40,482 nucleotides of DNA from Bradyrhizobiaceae bacterium (GTDB taxonomy: Bacteria > Pseudomonadota > Alphaproteobacteria > Rhizobiales > Aestuariivirgaceae): NCBI GenBank assembly GCA_947475225.1, contig CANJMQ010000033.1, positions 1-40,482 on the forward strand. The letters are read 5' to 3'. The notes under the pieces were generated by a model. It ran no database searches. It was not told the DNA's origin and worked only from the letters and a program-made list of their open reading frames with translations. The position numbers and the translations under genes were made by a program. Positions 8,067-16,001 of the stretch are shown in pieces; the stretch's first letter is position 1, and each line of letters starts with the position of its first letter.

Positions 8067-9035
8067 TTACTTCAGAACTCCCATCTCCTTGAAGACCTTT
8101 TCGGCCGCGGGATGCAATGGCGCGGGCAAGTTTCCCGACACCATCTGTTGAATTGACAGTTCTGCCAAGGCCGGGTGTTCGCGCTTGAGCGCCTGGACGT
8201 TTGTCGCCAAGGCCCGCGCAAAAGCTTCGACGGCCTTGTCGTTCATGTCCGCGGTCGTCATCAAAACGGCACTGACCCCCAAGCTTGGCGTATCGTTGGG
8301 TAGTCCGTATAGGCTGCCCAGTATTTGCCCACTTCGCAAATAGGGCGTGCTTGCGACGAGCTCGTCGATCGCAGACCCCTTCACGGCGAGAAGATTGAGC
8401 GGGCAGCCTGCAAGCAGAGATGCCACCCGGGCCGATGGATGACCCATCACCATGACTTCGGCGTCCAGCTGGCCCGAACACAATGCAGTCCCGATCGCAT
8501 CTGCCGGCATGTCAACGATTTGCGGCGCGTCCGATTCCTTCAAGCCCAACGCCTGGATTATCGTGGCCCACGTCACGCGCGCGCCGCTCCCGACCGGACC
8601 CGCGTTGACGCGCTTGCCTGCGAGATCGGCAACTTCATGGATCTCAGGCCGGACGACAACCGTCACGAGTTCAGGATAGAGGACCATTACGGTCCTCAGT
8701 TCCGCAAACGGCTTGCCGGTGAAGGCTCCCTTTCCGCCAGCGGCAGCGTATGCGACGTCCGACTGTACGATGGCGAACTCCAATTCGTCCGATTCAAGCG
8801 CATCGACATTGTAGACCGATCCTGGCGTCGTTTCGCGCGAGCAGCGAACACCCGTCGCCTGCAGATCCCTGTTGACAATGGCACAGATCGCTCCTCCCAC
8901 TGGATAATAGACCCCGCTCATGCTTCCGGTTCCGAGAGAAGCGAAGAAACGCGAACTCTGTTCCTCGGCGGAAAATGCAGGCAGGGAAATGAGGCCCAGA
9001 AATAAAGGAAATAGCTTCCAAGCATATCCGTTCAT
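8067..9035 (-). CDS. TAXI family TRAP transporter solute-binding protein
   Basis: Periplasmic receptor of the TAXI type (TRAP-associated extracytoplasmic immunogenic protein), which normally delivers a small carboxylate or amino-acid-like solute to a fused TRAP permease. The 322-residue protein has a signal peptide (cleavage near PAFSA-EE) and the characteristic ASLGTGSMSGVYYPVGGAIC segment, followed by the QSDVAY, LAGKRVNAGPVGSG and FVDMPAD-like (IVDMPAD) blocks. The start ATG at 9035 overlaps the stop of the upstream DUF4239 gene in an ATGA junction, so the two are translationally coupled. No TRAP permease gene lies in the window, making it an orphan receptor here. The ligand cannot be predicted. 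Confidence 0.88.
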   Translation of the reverse strand: MNGYAWKLFPLFLGLISLPAFSAEEQSSRFFASLGTGSMSGVYYPVGGAICAIVNRDLQATGVRCSRETTPGSVYNVDALESDELEFAIVQSDVAYAAAGGKGAFTGKPFAELRTVMVLYPELVTVVVRPEIHEVADLAGKRVNAGPVGSGARVTWATIIQALGLKESDAPQIVDMPADAIGTALCSGQLDAEVMVMGHPSARVASLLAGCPLNLLAVKGSAIDELVASTPYLRSGQILGSLYGLPNDTPSLGVSAVLMTTADMNDKAVEAFARALATNVQALKREHPALAELSIQQMVSGNLPAPLHPAAEKVFKEMGVLK

Positions 9036-9841
9036 GACGGCTCGTCCCACTTCATGACTAAATCATAGACAGATTGATATGGTTCAGGCTCAAGGCTCAC
9101 GGCGCCCTGCAGCGGGTGGTCCATCGCGTAGATCAGGTAGGTCATCACGCCCAGGAACAACGCCGTAACGCCGCCAAGCAGGATCTGCGGGATCAGATCC
9201 ATGTGAAGCATCCATATGAACATACTCGTCAAAATGGCGCCGAATATGACGACGTACCAAAGGACACTTGGCATGGACGAGGTAACTGATGCCAGGCGTT
9301 GCTCCCGGGCGTCATACATCGAGTTGAATTCGCGCAGGATTTCCCCATGCAGGATTCCTTGCGTCTCGCCTTTGGGTTCAAATGCGAACAGATCCTGCCG
9401 CATCGCTTGCAACCGGTGTTCTCCGCCATTCGGCGTCTTGGCCAGCCGATGCGCCGGCCAATCCTTGTCGATGACATAATGCGTGTAGTCACGCAGTTGA
9501 GCCCGCAGGTCGCTCCGCAAGGGCTCCGGATAACCGCCCGCGCTATTATATATTGTCGAGAGGCTCATTGCCTCCTGGGCCATGTTTTCTTTGAGCGCCC
9601 TGGTGTTGTCAAATGTGGCGACCGCCAGAAGACCGAGCAGCACAGCATAGATCAGCCCGTAGTTGGCACCGACAAAGATCACGACATCGTTGACCTTCTG
9701 CTCGGCATGAAGCCAATCGCGCATGAAGGGGTGAACGAGGAAGATACCGATCAGCGTGATCGCCAGGAAGAGCCCGCAGAAGATCAGCGCCAGCGCGCCG
9801 GCCGAAGAGCCATTCAGCCAAGAGGTTATCTGTTCAATCAT
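9032..9841 (-). CDS. DUF4239 family four-helix membrane protein
   Basis: A 269-residue inner-membrane protein with two N-terminal transmembrane segments (about residues 13-37 and 50-77), a hydrophilic region of about 110 residues carrying the family-typical ENMAQEAMSLSTIYNSAGGY and LRAQLRDYTHYVI blocks, and two C-terminal transmembrane segments (about 190-240). This layout fits the bestrophin-like DUF4239 family, which has no established biochemical role. The ATG at 9841 has only a weak ribosome site. It overlaps the following TAXI receptor gene by four bases, an arrangement suggesting that the two products act together at the membrane, perhaps with this protein as a membrane partner of the receptor. 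That role is inferred only. Confidence 0.82.
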   Translation of the reverse strand: MIEQITSWLNGSSAGALALIFCGLFLAITLIGIFLVHPFMRDWLHAEQKVNDVVIFVGANYGLIYAVLLGLLAVATFDNTRALKENMAQEAMSLSTIYNSAGGYPEPLRSDLRAQLRDYTHYVIDKDWPAHRLAKTPNGGEHRLQAMRQDLFAFEPKGETQGILHGEILREFNSMYDAREQRLASVTSSMPSVLWYVVIFGAILTSMFIWMLHMDLIPQILLGGVTALFLGVMTYLIYAMDHPLQGAVSLEPEPYQSVYDLVMKWDEPS

Positions 9842-9887
9842 GGTCAGTCATGTCCTCAGTCAAGTCCTCGCTCTAGTGCCTTCAGGA

Positions 9888-9925
9888 GAACCTCGGGACG
9901 TCCGCAAGAGACCGTCCCGAGGTTC
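9888..9925 (-). terminator. Strong hairpin 3' of the 9950-11041 gene
   Basis: GAACCTCGGGACG (9888-9900) pairs perfectly with CGTCCCGAGGTTC (9913-9925), a 13-bp stem with a 12-base loop, 24 bases after the stop of the neighbouring minus-strand gene. There is no T-run, so it may act with other factors or protect the mRNA end. Confidence 0.6.
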
Positions 9926-9949
9926 CTGATCACCGTCAACAGGGTTGAA

Positions 9950-11041
9950 TCAGTGCACCAACCCCAACGCGCGACGCACGTCGTTGGCGTTGACGTAGGT
10001 CCCTTCACCAATGCCCTCGATCGAATGTGCGACGGTTTGCGAAACGTTGCTCGCGCGTGCAAGCCGCAGGAGATCCACCTTGCTTACGGGGAAGTTCACT
10101 CCGTGCAAGAACTCGATGACGTGGCGCCCGGCATCATCATACACGGCGACGCTGCGAACTCCGGCATGATCGGGCTCGCTGTGGATGTGGGTCGTCGACG
10201 CGACATGCGACTCTTGCGGATGCAGCATGCGCTTGTGGCGAGTTCCGAACCAGGCGCCGACGAGCGAGCCCAGGAGGCCGAGGCTGAGCATGGTGAACAG
10301 CAACCGGGCGCCGTTGGCGGAGGCGCGGGCGGCCTCGTCTGCGATCGCGTCCGCGCGCTTCTGTTGGTCGGCGATCGCGGTCTGCGCGTCGTTCTCCAGC
10401 TGTGCTACGCGGCGCGTGGCCTCTTCCTTGGTAATGCCCCGCTGTACCGCGACAAGCGCGATCAGTCGCGTGCGGGCATCGTCCGACAGATTGCCGCCCG
10501 CGACACCGCTGCCAATGATCGAGTTGACCTCGTCGTTGATCTCGGCCGGGCTCATTGTCGTCGGGTCATCGTTGCGGCCCAGGAACTGCTGATTGCGCTC
10601 GACCATGAACGTGGACTCGAAACTCGAATGCGAAGTTCCGCCAAGACCATCGATGGGAACGACGACCGAGCCGATGACAGCGCCCAGGGCCTTGGCGAGA
10701 ATCACAGTGCCGAGCAGGGTGGCGAGAGCCCAAACGGTGACGCCGTGCAGTTCACCGTCGAGGTGTGAATGCGTGCCACTCAGGCGTGAGGCCACATAGC
10801 CGCCAAACGCCATCCCCAGCGCAAGGCTGATGATTTTCCAAAGCCCAATGCCGGAGCCGACATCGGCGGTATGCGATCCGCCTCCAAAAGCGGCGCCGAT
10901 CAGGCTGAGCAGCAGCGTCGTGGCCAGGGCCACGACGGTCCCCGCCAGAACCGCACCCCATGAAATTCGGCTTCGATCTCCAAAATAGGACGCGAGCCGG
11001 GTCCCGGATGTTGCGCCGGACGTTGCATTGCTTATCGACAT
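9950..11041 (-). CDS. Integral membrane protein resembling rhizobial 'PhnA-like' proteins
   Basis: A 363-residue membrane protein. Three transmembrane helices occupy the N-terminal half (ISWGAVLAGTVVALATTLLL, IISLALGMAFGGYVASRLSG and VTVWALATLLGTVILAKALG). Then come a soluble stretch with a helical, Ala/Arg/Glu-rich segment (about residues 165-230), a fourth helix (LFTMLSLGLLGSLVGAWFG) and a C-terminal cytoplasmic tail of about 100 residues. The WGAxxAG opening and the GxxxAG-rich first helix are common in proteins called 'PhnA-like' in Hyphomicrobiales; that label has no functional meaning here. AGGAGA lies 5 bases before the ATG. It belongs to a minus-strand series of envelope-stress-type genes but is separated from both neighbours by hairpins. 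Confidence 0.72.
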   Translation of the reverse strand: MSISNATSGATSGTRLASYFGDRSRISWGAVLAGTVVALATTLLLSLIGAAFGGGSHTADVGSGIGLWKIISLALGMAFGGYVASRLSGTHSHLDGELHGVTVWALATLLGTVILAKALGAVIGSVVVPIDGLGGTSHSSFESTFMVERNQQFLGRNDDPTTMSPAEINDEVNSIIGSGVAGGNLSDDARTRLIALVAVQRGITKEEATRRVAQLENDAQTAIADQQKRADAIADEAARASANGARLLFTMLSLGLLGSLVGAWFGTRHKRMLHPQESHVASTTHIHSEPDHAGVRSVAVYDDAGRHVIEFLHGVNFPVSKVDLLRLARASNVSQTVAHSIEGIGEGTYVNANDVRRALGLVH

Positions 11042-11119
11042 GATGGTCTCCTGATTCTCAAGATTTCTCGGGTTTTGCGTTCGGCGAGGTCCCTCGCCCC
11101 AAACGCGTTTGAAGGATCA

Positions 11120-11154
11120 GGACTGGGACGGCGCGTTGCCGGTCGCCCCAGTCC
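11120..11154 (-). terminator. Two-part hairpin 3' of the YidB-OmpA fusion gene
   Basis: Outer arms GGACTGGG (11120-11127) and CCCAGTCC (11147-11154) enclose a second stem CGGC/GCCG (11129-11132 with 11138-11141). It starts 5 bases after the stop codon at 11160. No T-run is seen, so it is a likely terminator or mRNA-end stabiliser. Confidence 0.55.
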
Positions 11155-11159
11155 CGCGA

Positions 11160-12584
11160 TCAGAGCGTATGAAGGACGTGGTACTCGATGCGCCGGTTCT
11201 TGAACCTGCCCTCAAGCAGATCGTTGTTCGCGATTGGATTTGCGCTGCCGTAGCCTTTGGCGACAAGCGCTGCCGGATCGACGCCGGCCTTGATCAGTAC
11301 GTTGCGTACCGCGTCAGCACGATCCTGAGAGAGCGTGACGTTAGCCGCGGCATCCCCGCTGTTGTCGGTGTAGCCTGCGATCTCCAGCACAGTGCCCGGC
11401 GCCAGCTGCTTGATCAGGCTCGCCGCGCCCTGCAGCAGCTCGACCTCTTGCGGCGGGACCTCTGATCCGCCCGTCGGGAAGTTGACGATCGACTGATTGA
11501 GAACCCCGATCAGATCATTGGCACTGTAGCCAGGCCTCAGCGAAGAGAGGGCCGCGGTGACCTTCGCATTGGCGCCGGCAACCAGGTCCGTCACGTTGTC
11601 AGTGAGGGCGCCAATGGCGATGCCGCTTCCCAGAACGGCTTTGAGCGAGGTGGAAATGCGGTCACGTTCGGCGTCGCTGATCAGACCGCCCAGGTTAAGC
11701 GAGCTGCCGTCCAATACCGCCTGCACGCCGGGAACCTTGAGGTTGGACAGCGTATTGCGGAAGTTGACCAGCCAGGGTGCCGCGCCGCGGTTGAGGTCGA
11801 CGGCGATATCGCCGTTGATCTTGTCTGCGCCGAAAACGGCATTCAGGCCGTCGATGATTGAAGTGCGTGTTTCCGCATCATGAACCACGCCGGAGTAATG
11901 GATCACGCCGTCGTCATTGCTGATGGCGAGGCGGGGCGGAAGCGTCGGCACCGGCGGTGCCGGAGGGACGACGACAGGTGCTGTTGCCACGGGCGGGGCA
12001 ACCACCGGGCGAGGCGAGCTTGAGAACAAGTAAGAGCCGAGTCCGAGCACGGCCAGCGAAGCCAGGAGTGGCCACAGCCAGCGCATCAAATGGGGCTCGT
12101 CGTGCACCACCGTCATGCGGACAGGCGCGACCTGCTCGACCACACGGGGCGTCGCCGGAACCACGCGCTGTTGTACAACCGCCGGCGCCGGCTGGGCATT
12201 CATGAATTCCACAACCTCGCCAGGCAATTTGGCAGGAACGTGACCGCCCGGCGTCAACATGCCGATGACCTTCGGCAAGACATAGGCGATCGCTGTATTG
12301 ACGACGGTGCCGCCAAGACCGAGTCGGCTCGCGATGCCGCCAAGAACTGACGCACTGAGCACGCGATTGAGTTGCGAACCAGCCAGTGCCGGAGCGTCAG
12401 GGTGGCCGAGCCACGACTGCACCTCCGAAGTGAAGCCAGAAGACTTCAGTGTATCCAGAAAGCCGCCGAGACCGCCGGGCGCGCCGGTGGCCGCGGACAA
12501 CACTTCCCGTACCAGGGGGGCCGCGTTTGCACCAAGCCCGAAGCGGCTTGCTGCGTCGTCAATGAGGTGGTCGAAGATAGCCAT
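11160..12584 (-). CDS. YidB-like / BON-like / OmpA-domain fusion protein
   Basis: A 474-residue multidomain protein. Residues 1-130 match the YidB/DUF937 type (MAIFDHLIDDAASRFGLG, then the LGGLGG-like glycine-rich part and the LPKVIGMLTPGG repeat). A Pro-rich linker leads to one transmembrane helix (about 168-188). After a proline/valine-rich spacer, residues 218-350 look like BON-type repeats (ISNDDGVIHYSGVVHDAETR). Residues 375-474 form an OmpA-like peptidoglycan-binding domain (LEIAGYTDNSGD, LSQDRADAVRNVL, GYGSANPIANN). The order resembles mycobacterial ArfA-type BON-OmpA proteins with an extra cytoplasmic YidB-like head. The predicted role is linking the inner membrane to peptidoglycan. 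GGAAGG precedes the ATG. Confidence 0.85.
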   Translation of the reverse strand: MAIFDHLIDDAASRFGLGANAAPLVREVLSAATGAPGGLGGFLDTLKSSGFTSEVQSWLGHPDAPALAGSQLNRVLSASVLGGIASRLGLGGTVVNTAIAYVLPKVIGMLTPGGHVPAKLPGEVVEFMNAQPAPAVVQQRVVPATPRVVEQVAPVRMTVVHDEPHLMRWLWPLLASLAVLGLGSYLFSSSPRPVVAPPVATAPVVVPPAPPVPTLPPRLAISNDDGVIHYSGVVHDAETRTSIIDGLNAVFGADKINGDIAVDLNRGAAPWLVNFRNTLSNLKVPGVQAVLDGSSLNLGGLISDAERDRISTSLKAVLGSGIAIGALTDNVTDLVAGANAKVTAALSSLRPGYSANDLIGVLNQSIVNFPTGGSEVPPQEVELLQGAASLIKQLAPGTVLEIAGYTDNSGDAAANVTLSQDRADAVRNVLIKAGVDPAALVAKGYGSANPIANNDLLEGRFKNRRIEYHVLHTL

Positions 12585-12696
12585 TGTATTGCCTTCCTAG
12601 CTATAGAATTCTTATGGAGTTTCAGATGGCCGGGCGGGGCATGTTGCCCTTGCGGCATCGCGCCGAATGTCAAAGTGCTGTCCATGACTGGACGGC

Positions 12697-12723
12697 GAAG
12701 CGGGGCGCGTGGCGCCCCGCTTC
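12697..12723 (-). terminator. Perfect 12-bp GC hairpin 3' of a DUF2382 gene
   Basis: GAAGCGGGGCGC (12697-12708) pairs perfectly with GCGCCCCGCTTC (12712-12723) across a 3-base loop, 14 bases after the stop of the gene at 12738-13550. No T-run follows. Confidence 0.6.
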
Positions 12724-12737
12724 CTGATGGATGACAA

Positions 12738-13550
12738 TCAGCTGCGCTGGGCGTCGACGCCGAGATTGATCACTTCGGCGTGCTGACGGCGGAGCTTTTC
12801 GTGAATCGTCTCGACGTGATCAGTTCCGACCTTCTTGAGGCCAATTTCCTCGACGACTCGCGCGGTCTTGTTGACCAGCGCATGCTCGGCGGTCTCGATC
12901 ACCTCGATCTCGCCGTCGGCCCAGTCAATGTCACCGATGAACTGCGGATCGGAAACCGCGCGGCGGAACACTTCGGCGTGCTCCTCGTGCAGCGTCACAT
13001 CCGCGCTGACTTCCTTCTCGGTGACGAAGCGGCGAACGCGGGTGCGGCCCGTCTCGACGGCCTCCTTGCCAACCTGCAACTGCTCTTCGGCCAGTCGCAG
13101 GACGTCGGGCTGAGCCTTGGCGAGTGCGGGCGCAACCGCGGCGATCTGCGTCTTGGCCAGCGGGACCGCTTCCAGCTTGCGCTCGACGGCCTCGACATGT
13201 GCCGCCGGGGCGATGCCCGCGGTCACCGCGCGATCATGCACGTCCACCGGCTGATGGATGTTGAGGATGCCCTGCGCATGGGCCACTTCGCTGTCGATCG
13301 TGCGCAGTGTAAGAACAACGCCGCCGTCGGCGACGGTCTGGCTGTAAACGTGTGCTTCATGTTCGTGCAGATCGCCGCCGAACAGCGTGTTCCACAGTCC
13401 CGGCTTCTCCGCCATCGTGCTGTCGGCGAAATGCTTGACGTCCACGACGCTGATGTCAGACCTGTGGAAGCCGCCAGCCTGCAAGGCGCGCGAGGCGGCG
13501 TCAGCGTGTGCTGCGGTGTCGAATACTGCAACGAGGGTCTCGTAGGCCAC
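12738..13550 (-). CDS. DUF2382 (YsnF/AvaK) domain stress-type protein
   Basis: A 270-residue soluble protein. The N-terminal 90 residues resemble the short alpha/beta 'heat-induced/YflT-like' domain often joined to YsnF proteins (YETLVAVFDTAAHADAASRA, then GFHRSDISVVDV). The C-terminal half (about 145-265) is a DUF2382/YsnF domain rich in charged residues: RLAEEQLQVGKEAVETGRTR, VTEKEVSADVTLHEEHAEVFRR, then TARVVEEIGLKK. Family members are stress-related (PRC-barrel-associated) and of unknown mechanism. The start is GTG at 13550, two bases after the stop of the upstream DUF2382 gene. GGAG overlapping that stop serves as the ribosome site, so translation is probably coupled. Confidence 0.85.
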   Translation of the reverse strand: MAYETLVAVFDTAAHADAASRALQAGGFHRSDISVVDVKHFADSTMAEKPGLWNTLFGGDLHEHEAHVYSQTVADGGVVLTLRTIDSEVAHAQGILNIHQPVDVHDRAVTAGIAPAAHVEAVERKLEAVPLAKTQIAAVAPALAKAQPDVLRLAEEQLQVGKEAVETGRTRVRRFVTEKEVSADVTLHEEHAEVFRRAVSDPQFIGDIDWADGEIEVIETAEHALVNKTARVVEEIGLKKVGTDHVETIHEKLRRQHAEVINLGVDAQRS

Positions 13551-13552
13551 TT

Positions 13553-14143
13553 TCAGTCTCCTGTTTGTGTTTGATGCTTTATTGAAGTGTTGGGGTTGGT
13601 TACTTCCCGAGCTTCATGCCCCCCCGGGTCATCTGCCGAACTGACGTCGGCATTATTCATATCTTCCTGATGCCTGGTGACCACCGCCTCCTGGTGACGA
13701 AGCGTCACCCTTTCCTGATATCGTTCGGTGGTACGCACCTTTCGGATACGAATTTCTTCCTTCAAGACGAGCCGGCGCTCGACGAAGAGCACCTCTTCGA
13801 CGACGGGTACGATCGTGACGTCGCCTTCCTGGCGGATCTTGGGAAAGGTATCGACGGGCCGGCCGACCAGCACGGTTTCGATCTCGACGCTCTCACGCGC
13901 GAGATCTTCGTCAACAAGGGCTTCGCGCGTGACCGTATGCGTCGAAACATGCACGCGCCCAGTCTCAGCGGTCGCTTTTTCGACAGAGAGATCCTCGACG
14001 TGAAGACGCAGAACGGCAGGTTCGTCCACGGCGCGCCAGCGTGGCGTGGTCAAGGCTTCATCCTGCTTTTCACCGCTGTCGCCCACGGGTGCTCCCCCTT
14101 GGTATCTGATTGGTTCCGAAGACCATCGATCTTGTAAGATCAT
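13553..14143 (-). CDS. Second DUF2382 (YsnF/AvaK) domain protein
   Basis: The core (about residues 40-150) is a DUF2382 domain: LHVEDLSVEKATAETGRVHV, ALVDEDLARESVEIETVLVG, EGDVTIVPVVEEVLFVERRL and VLKEEIRIRKVRTTERYQE. A charged tail follows. It is a paralogue of the following gene in domain type but lacks that gene's N-terminal alpha/beta domain. Two starts are possible: ATG at 14143 (chosen) or ATG at 14191. The extra 16 residues are hydrophobic, encoded by AT-rich sequence and look like leader DNA. Neither has a clear ribosome site. It forms a two-gene operon with 12738-13550. Such tandem YsnF genes are thought to serve general stress resistance, but the mechanism is unknown. Confidence 0.8.
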   Translation of the reverse strand: MILQDRWSSEPIRYQGGAPVGDSGEKQDEALTTPRWRAVDEPAVLRLHVEDLSVEKATAETGRVHVSTHTVTREALVDEDLARESVEIETVLVGRPVDTFPKIRQEGDVTIVPVVEEVLFVERRLVLKEEIRIRKVRTTERYQERVTLRHQEAVVTRHQEDMNNADVSSADDPGGHEAREVTNPNTSIKHQTQTGD

Positions 14144-14255
14144 TTTCTGCGTCAACCAGAAATTGAGAAAGATAGAAAACACAATACTCATCTCAAGATT
14201 GTATTTTCGCAGACATTTGGAAAGGTGGAGGCAAATATTTCACTTGGAGCAGTGG

Positions 14256-14432
14256 TCACAGTCGTGCGGACGACTTGATGGCCTTCAGATGATCGTTGGC
14301 GGCCGCCAGCACGACCTTGCCCAATCCCTGCTCCTCGATCCGGTGGTCGAACTCACAGATCGTCGTCTCACCGGGGGGACGCCCCACGCCCAGGATCAAT
14401 GCCCACAAAGTTCCGTAGGGCCAAGCTGTCAT
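14256..14432 (-). CDS. Possible small protein, 58 residues
   Basis: An open frame beginning ATG at 14432 with GAGG nine bases upstream. The product has a hydrophobic start (AWPYGTLWALILGVGRPPG) and a polar helix-like C-terminus (RIEEQGLGKVVLAAANDHLK). I do not recognise it. It lies just upstream of the DUF2382 pair on the same strand, and a tandem 13-bp repeat is found upstream at 14572-14597. Short and unsupported by homology that I can recall, so tentative. The frame remains open to 14645, but that part looks non-coding. Confidence 0.3.
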   Translation of the reverse strand: MTAWPYGTLWALILGVGRPPGETTICEFDHRIEEQGLGKVVLAAANDHLKAIKSSARL

Positions 14433-14571
14433 GACAGCAGTCCTCAGCCTGAAGGCCAGACACATTGAGCCACTGCTGATGATTTGCCCTGGGAATTGAC
14501 CAGGGAGGGGCACATGAGCGACCCCTGTGCAGATCACCTGTACCCTGCGCGCGCCGCGAGCGGATTCGCAG

Positions 14572-14597
14572 GATCTAGCATCACGATCTAGCGTCAC
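14572..14597. repeat. Two tandem 13-bp units
   Basis: GATCTAGCATCAC (14572-14584) is followed directly by GATCTAGCGTCAC (14585-14597), 12 of 13 bases identical. It is in the intergenic stretch between the small open frame at 14256-14432 and the YHYH gene. It could be a regulator binding site; no partner is known. Confidence 0.6.
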
Positions 14598-14698
14598 GCA
14601 GTCGTCATTCATCGGCCATGCCAAGGTCTGGCGCAGGCCATACATGATGAAAGAAAACGCCTCACGTAACTCTTCAGATTGACAGGTAACCGGACTTA

Positions 14699-14742
14699 TT
14701 ATATCGAACAGTACAAGTATTTATATCATACAGTATAAATAA
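14699..14742 (+). promoter_or_regulatory. Tandem 22-bp AT-rich direct repeats upstream of the YHYH gene
   Basis: Two adjoining 22-bp units (14699-14720 and 14721-14742) both start TTATATC and share ACAGTA at the same offset, with 17 of 22 positions identical. The second holds the palindrome ATACAGTAT. An 8-bp inverted repeat TATTTATA/TATAAATA (14718-14725, 14734-14741) overlaps the junction. A spacing of two helical turns fits a regulator binding one DNA face. It lies 170 bases before the YHYH start, and the rest of 14433-14912 holds no gene that I can support. Confidence 0.55.
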
Positions 14743-14912
14743 TTATAAGGACTGCTTCCGGTTCGCACTTGCGCGTCTCGTTAAGTCGCAAGACAGGGTC
14801 GATGATACCCGGATCAGGGTTCTTTGCTGGCAACGCTGTGGTGAGCAAGGCAGCAGAGGCAGAAAATTCGAGTTTTCAAGGACCGCGGAACAAGTCCTGA
14901 CAAGGGAGTGGA

Positions 14913-15971
14913 ATGGCAATGGTCGGTAAAACGTTCAGAAGGCTCTACCTCGGCCTCCTGCCAAGTTTATTCATTGTGATGAACGTGATGCCGGGTGTTC
15001 AACCGGCATTCAGTCATGATGCCGCTGCAACTCCTGCTGCCAGCAACCCTGAGGTTTTCAAGACCGCGCCGGCTGGTACGCCAACCGATAGACCCGGAAG
15101 GAACCTGCAGTTCCTGTGCATCCCCTTCCTCACTGCATTGAATAATGGTGTGGCGCCGGTCTACACAGAGTCAACGAATTCCTGGGTTCATGGTCTTGAC
15201 ATTGTGGTATCGGAAATTCCCTATGTTGAGGGAAATGTAAGTTGGCGCGATCATCGATTCAAAGAGATACGACGCTTGTTCACACGTCGCTTCGTTGGAA
15301 ACAATCTGCCAAACCATGTAACGGGTGAGTTTCCCGTCAAAGAAGGAACCGCGGCATATTCATACTATAAAGCAGCGCCCGGTTCCCCTCCCTATGAGAC
15401 GGCTGACCAGATACCAATTTTACCCTATAAACTGGACATAACCATTCCCAGGTGGCCTAGTTACAACGTGGTGCCGACTTGCATTGATCAGTTGGTGTCC
15501 GGAGTGGCAACACAAACCGGCGTCGTGTGGCATGTGAACATCGCTGACGGATCCACAGGCGTCTACGGGGATCCGTTAGCCTTACTGCCGAACGACACAT
15601 GCTTTGGTCATCCCTTCAACTACCCCGGCACACCAAACGGCCAGTATCATTATCATGGATGGTCATGGAAGTGCTTCCCGAACCAGGGCAACCCCAAAAA
15701 GCATTCACCGCTCTTTGGCTATGCTCTCGATGGCTTCGGGATCTATGGACCACGAGGGGAAGGTGGAAAAGTCGTTACCAATGACGAACTTGACGAGTGT
15801 CACGGCCATTTCGGGTTGGTAAACTGGGAGGGGCGCATGAGAAACATGTATCACTATCACTTGAATTACGAGTTCCCCTATGGACCAGGATGCCTGAGGG
15901 GACGCCCGCTCAAGACTGCCAATAGCGGGGAAAAGAAGATTTTCACGTTTCCTCCGCCTCCTCCCCAGTGA
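14913..15971 (+). CDS. Secreted YHYH-domain protein
   Basis: A 352-residue exported protein of the YHYH family, named after a Tyr-His-Tyr-His motif and of unknown function, probably metal-binding. The signal peptide spans residues 1-34 with likely cleavage after QPAFS, which would leave His as the first mature residue. The C-terminal half carries the family blocks: DTCFGHPFNYPG, NGQYHYHGWSW, HSPLFGYALDGFGIYGP, DECHGHFG and MYHYHLNYEFPYGPGC, with closely spaced histidines and paired cysteines. The final residues are proline-rich. The ATG at 14913 has GGGAG four bases upstream. Base composition is visibly more AT-rich than in the flanking genes, suggesting transfer. The TetR gene is convergent and the di-heme cytochrome lies beyond it. 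The N-terminal mature layout resembles that of the cytochrome. Confidence 0.85.
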   Translation: MAMVGKTFRRLYLGLLPSLFIVMNVMPGVQPAFSHDAAATPAASNPEVFKTAPAGTPTDRPGRNLQFLCIPFLTALNNGVAPVYTESTNSWVHGLDIVVSEIPYVEGNVSWRDHRFKEIRRLFTRRFVGNNLPNHVTGEFPVKEGTAAYSYYKAAPGSPPYETADQIPILPYKLDITIPRWPSYNVVPTCIDQLVSGVATQTGVVWHVNIADGSTGVYGDPLALLPNDTCFGHPFNYPGTPNGQYHYHGWSWKCFPNQGNPKKHSPLFGYALDGFGIYGPRGEGGKVVTNDELDECHGHFGLVNWEGRMRNMYHYHLNYEFPYGPGCLRGRPLKTANSGEKKIFTFPPPPPQ

Positions 15972-16001
15972 TGGCCCCGACAGACGAGCAGAAACAAATA
16001 G

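Noticed and set aside
9299..10768. A 489-codon plus-strand open frame over the DUF4239 and membrane protein genes
   Set aside because: It spans two real minus-strand genes and their intergenic hairpin, and lacks recognisable domains.
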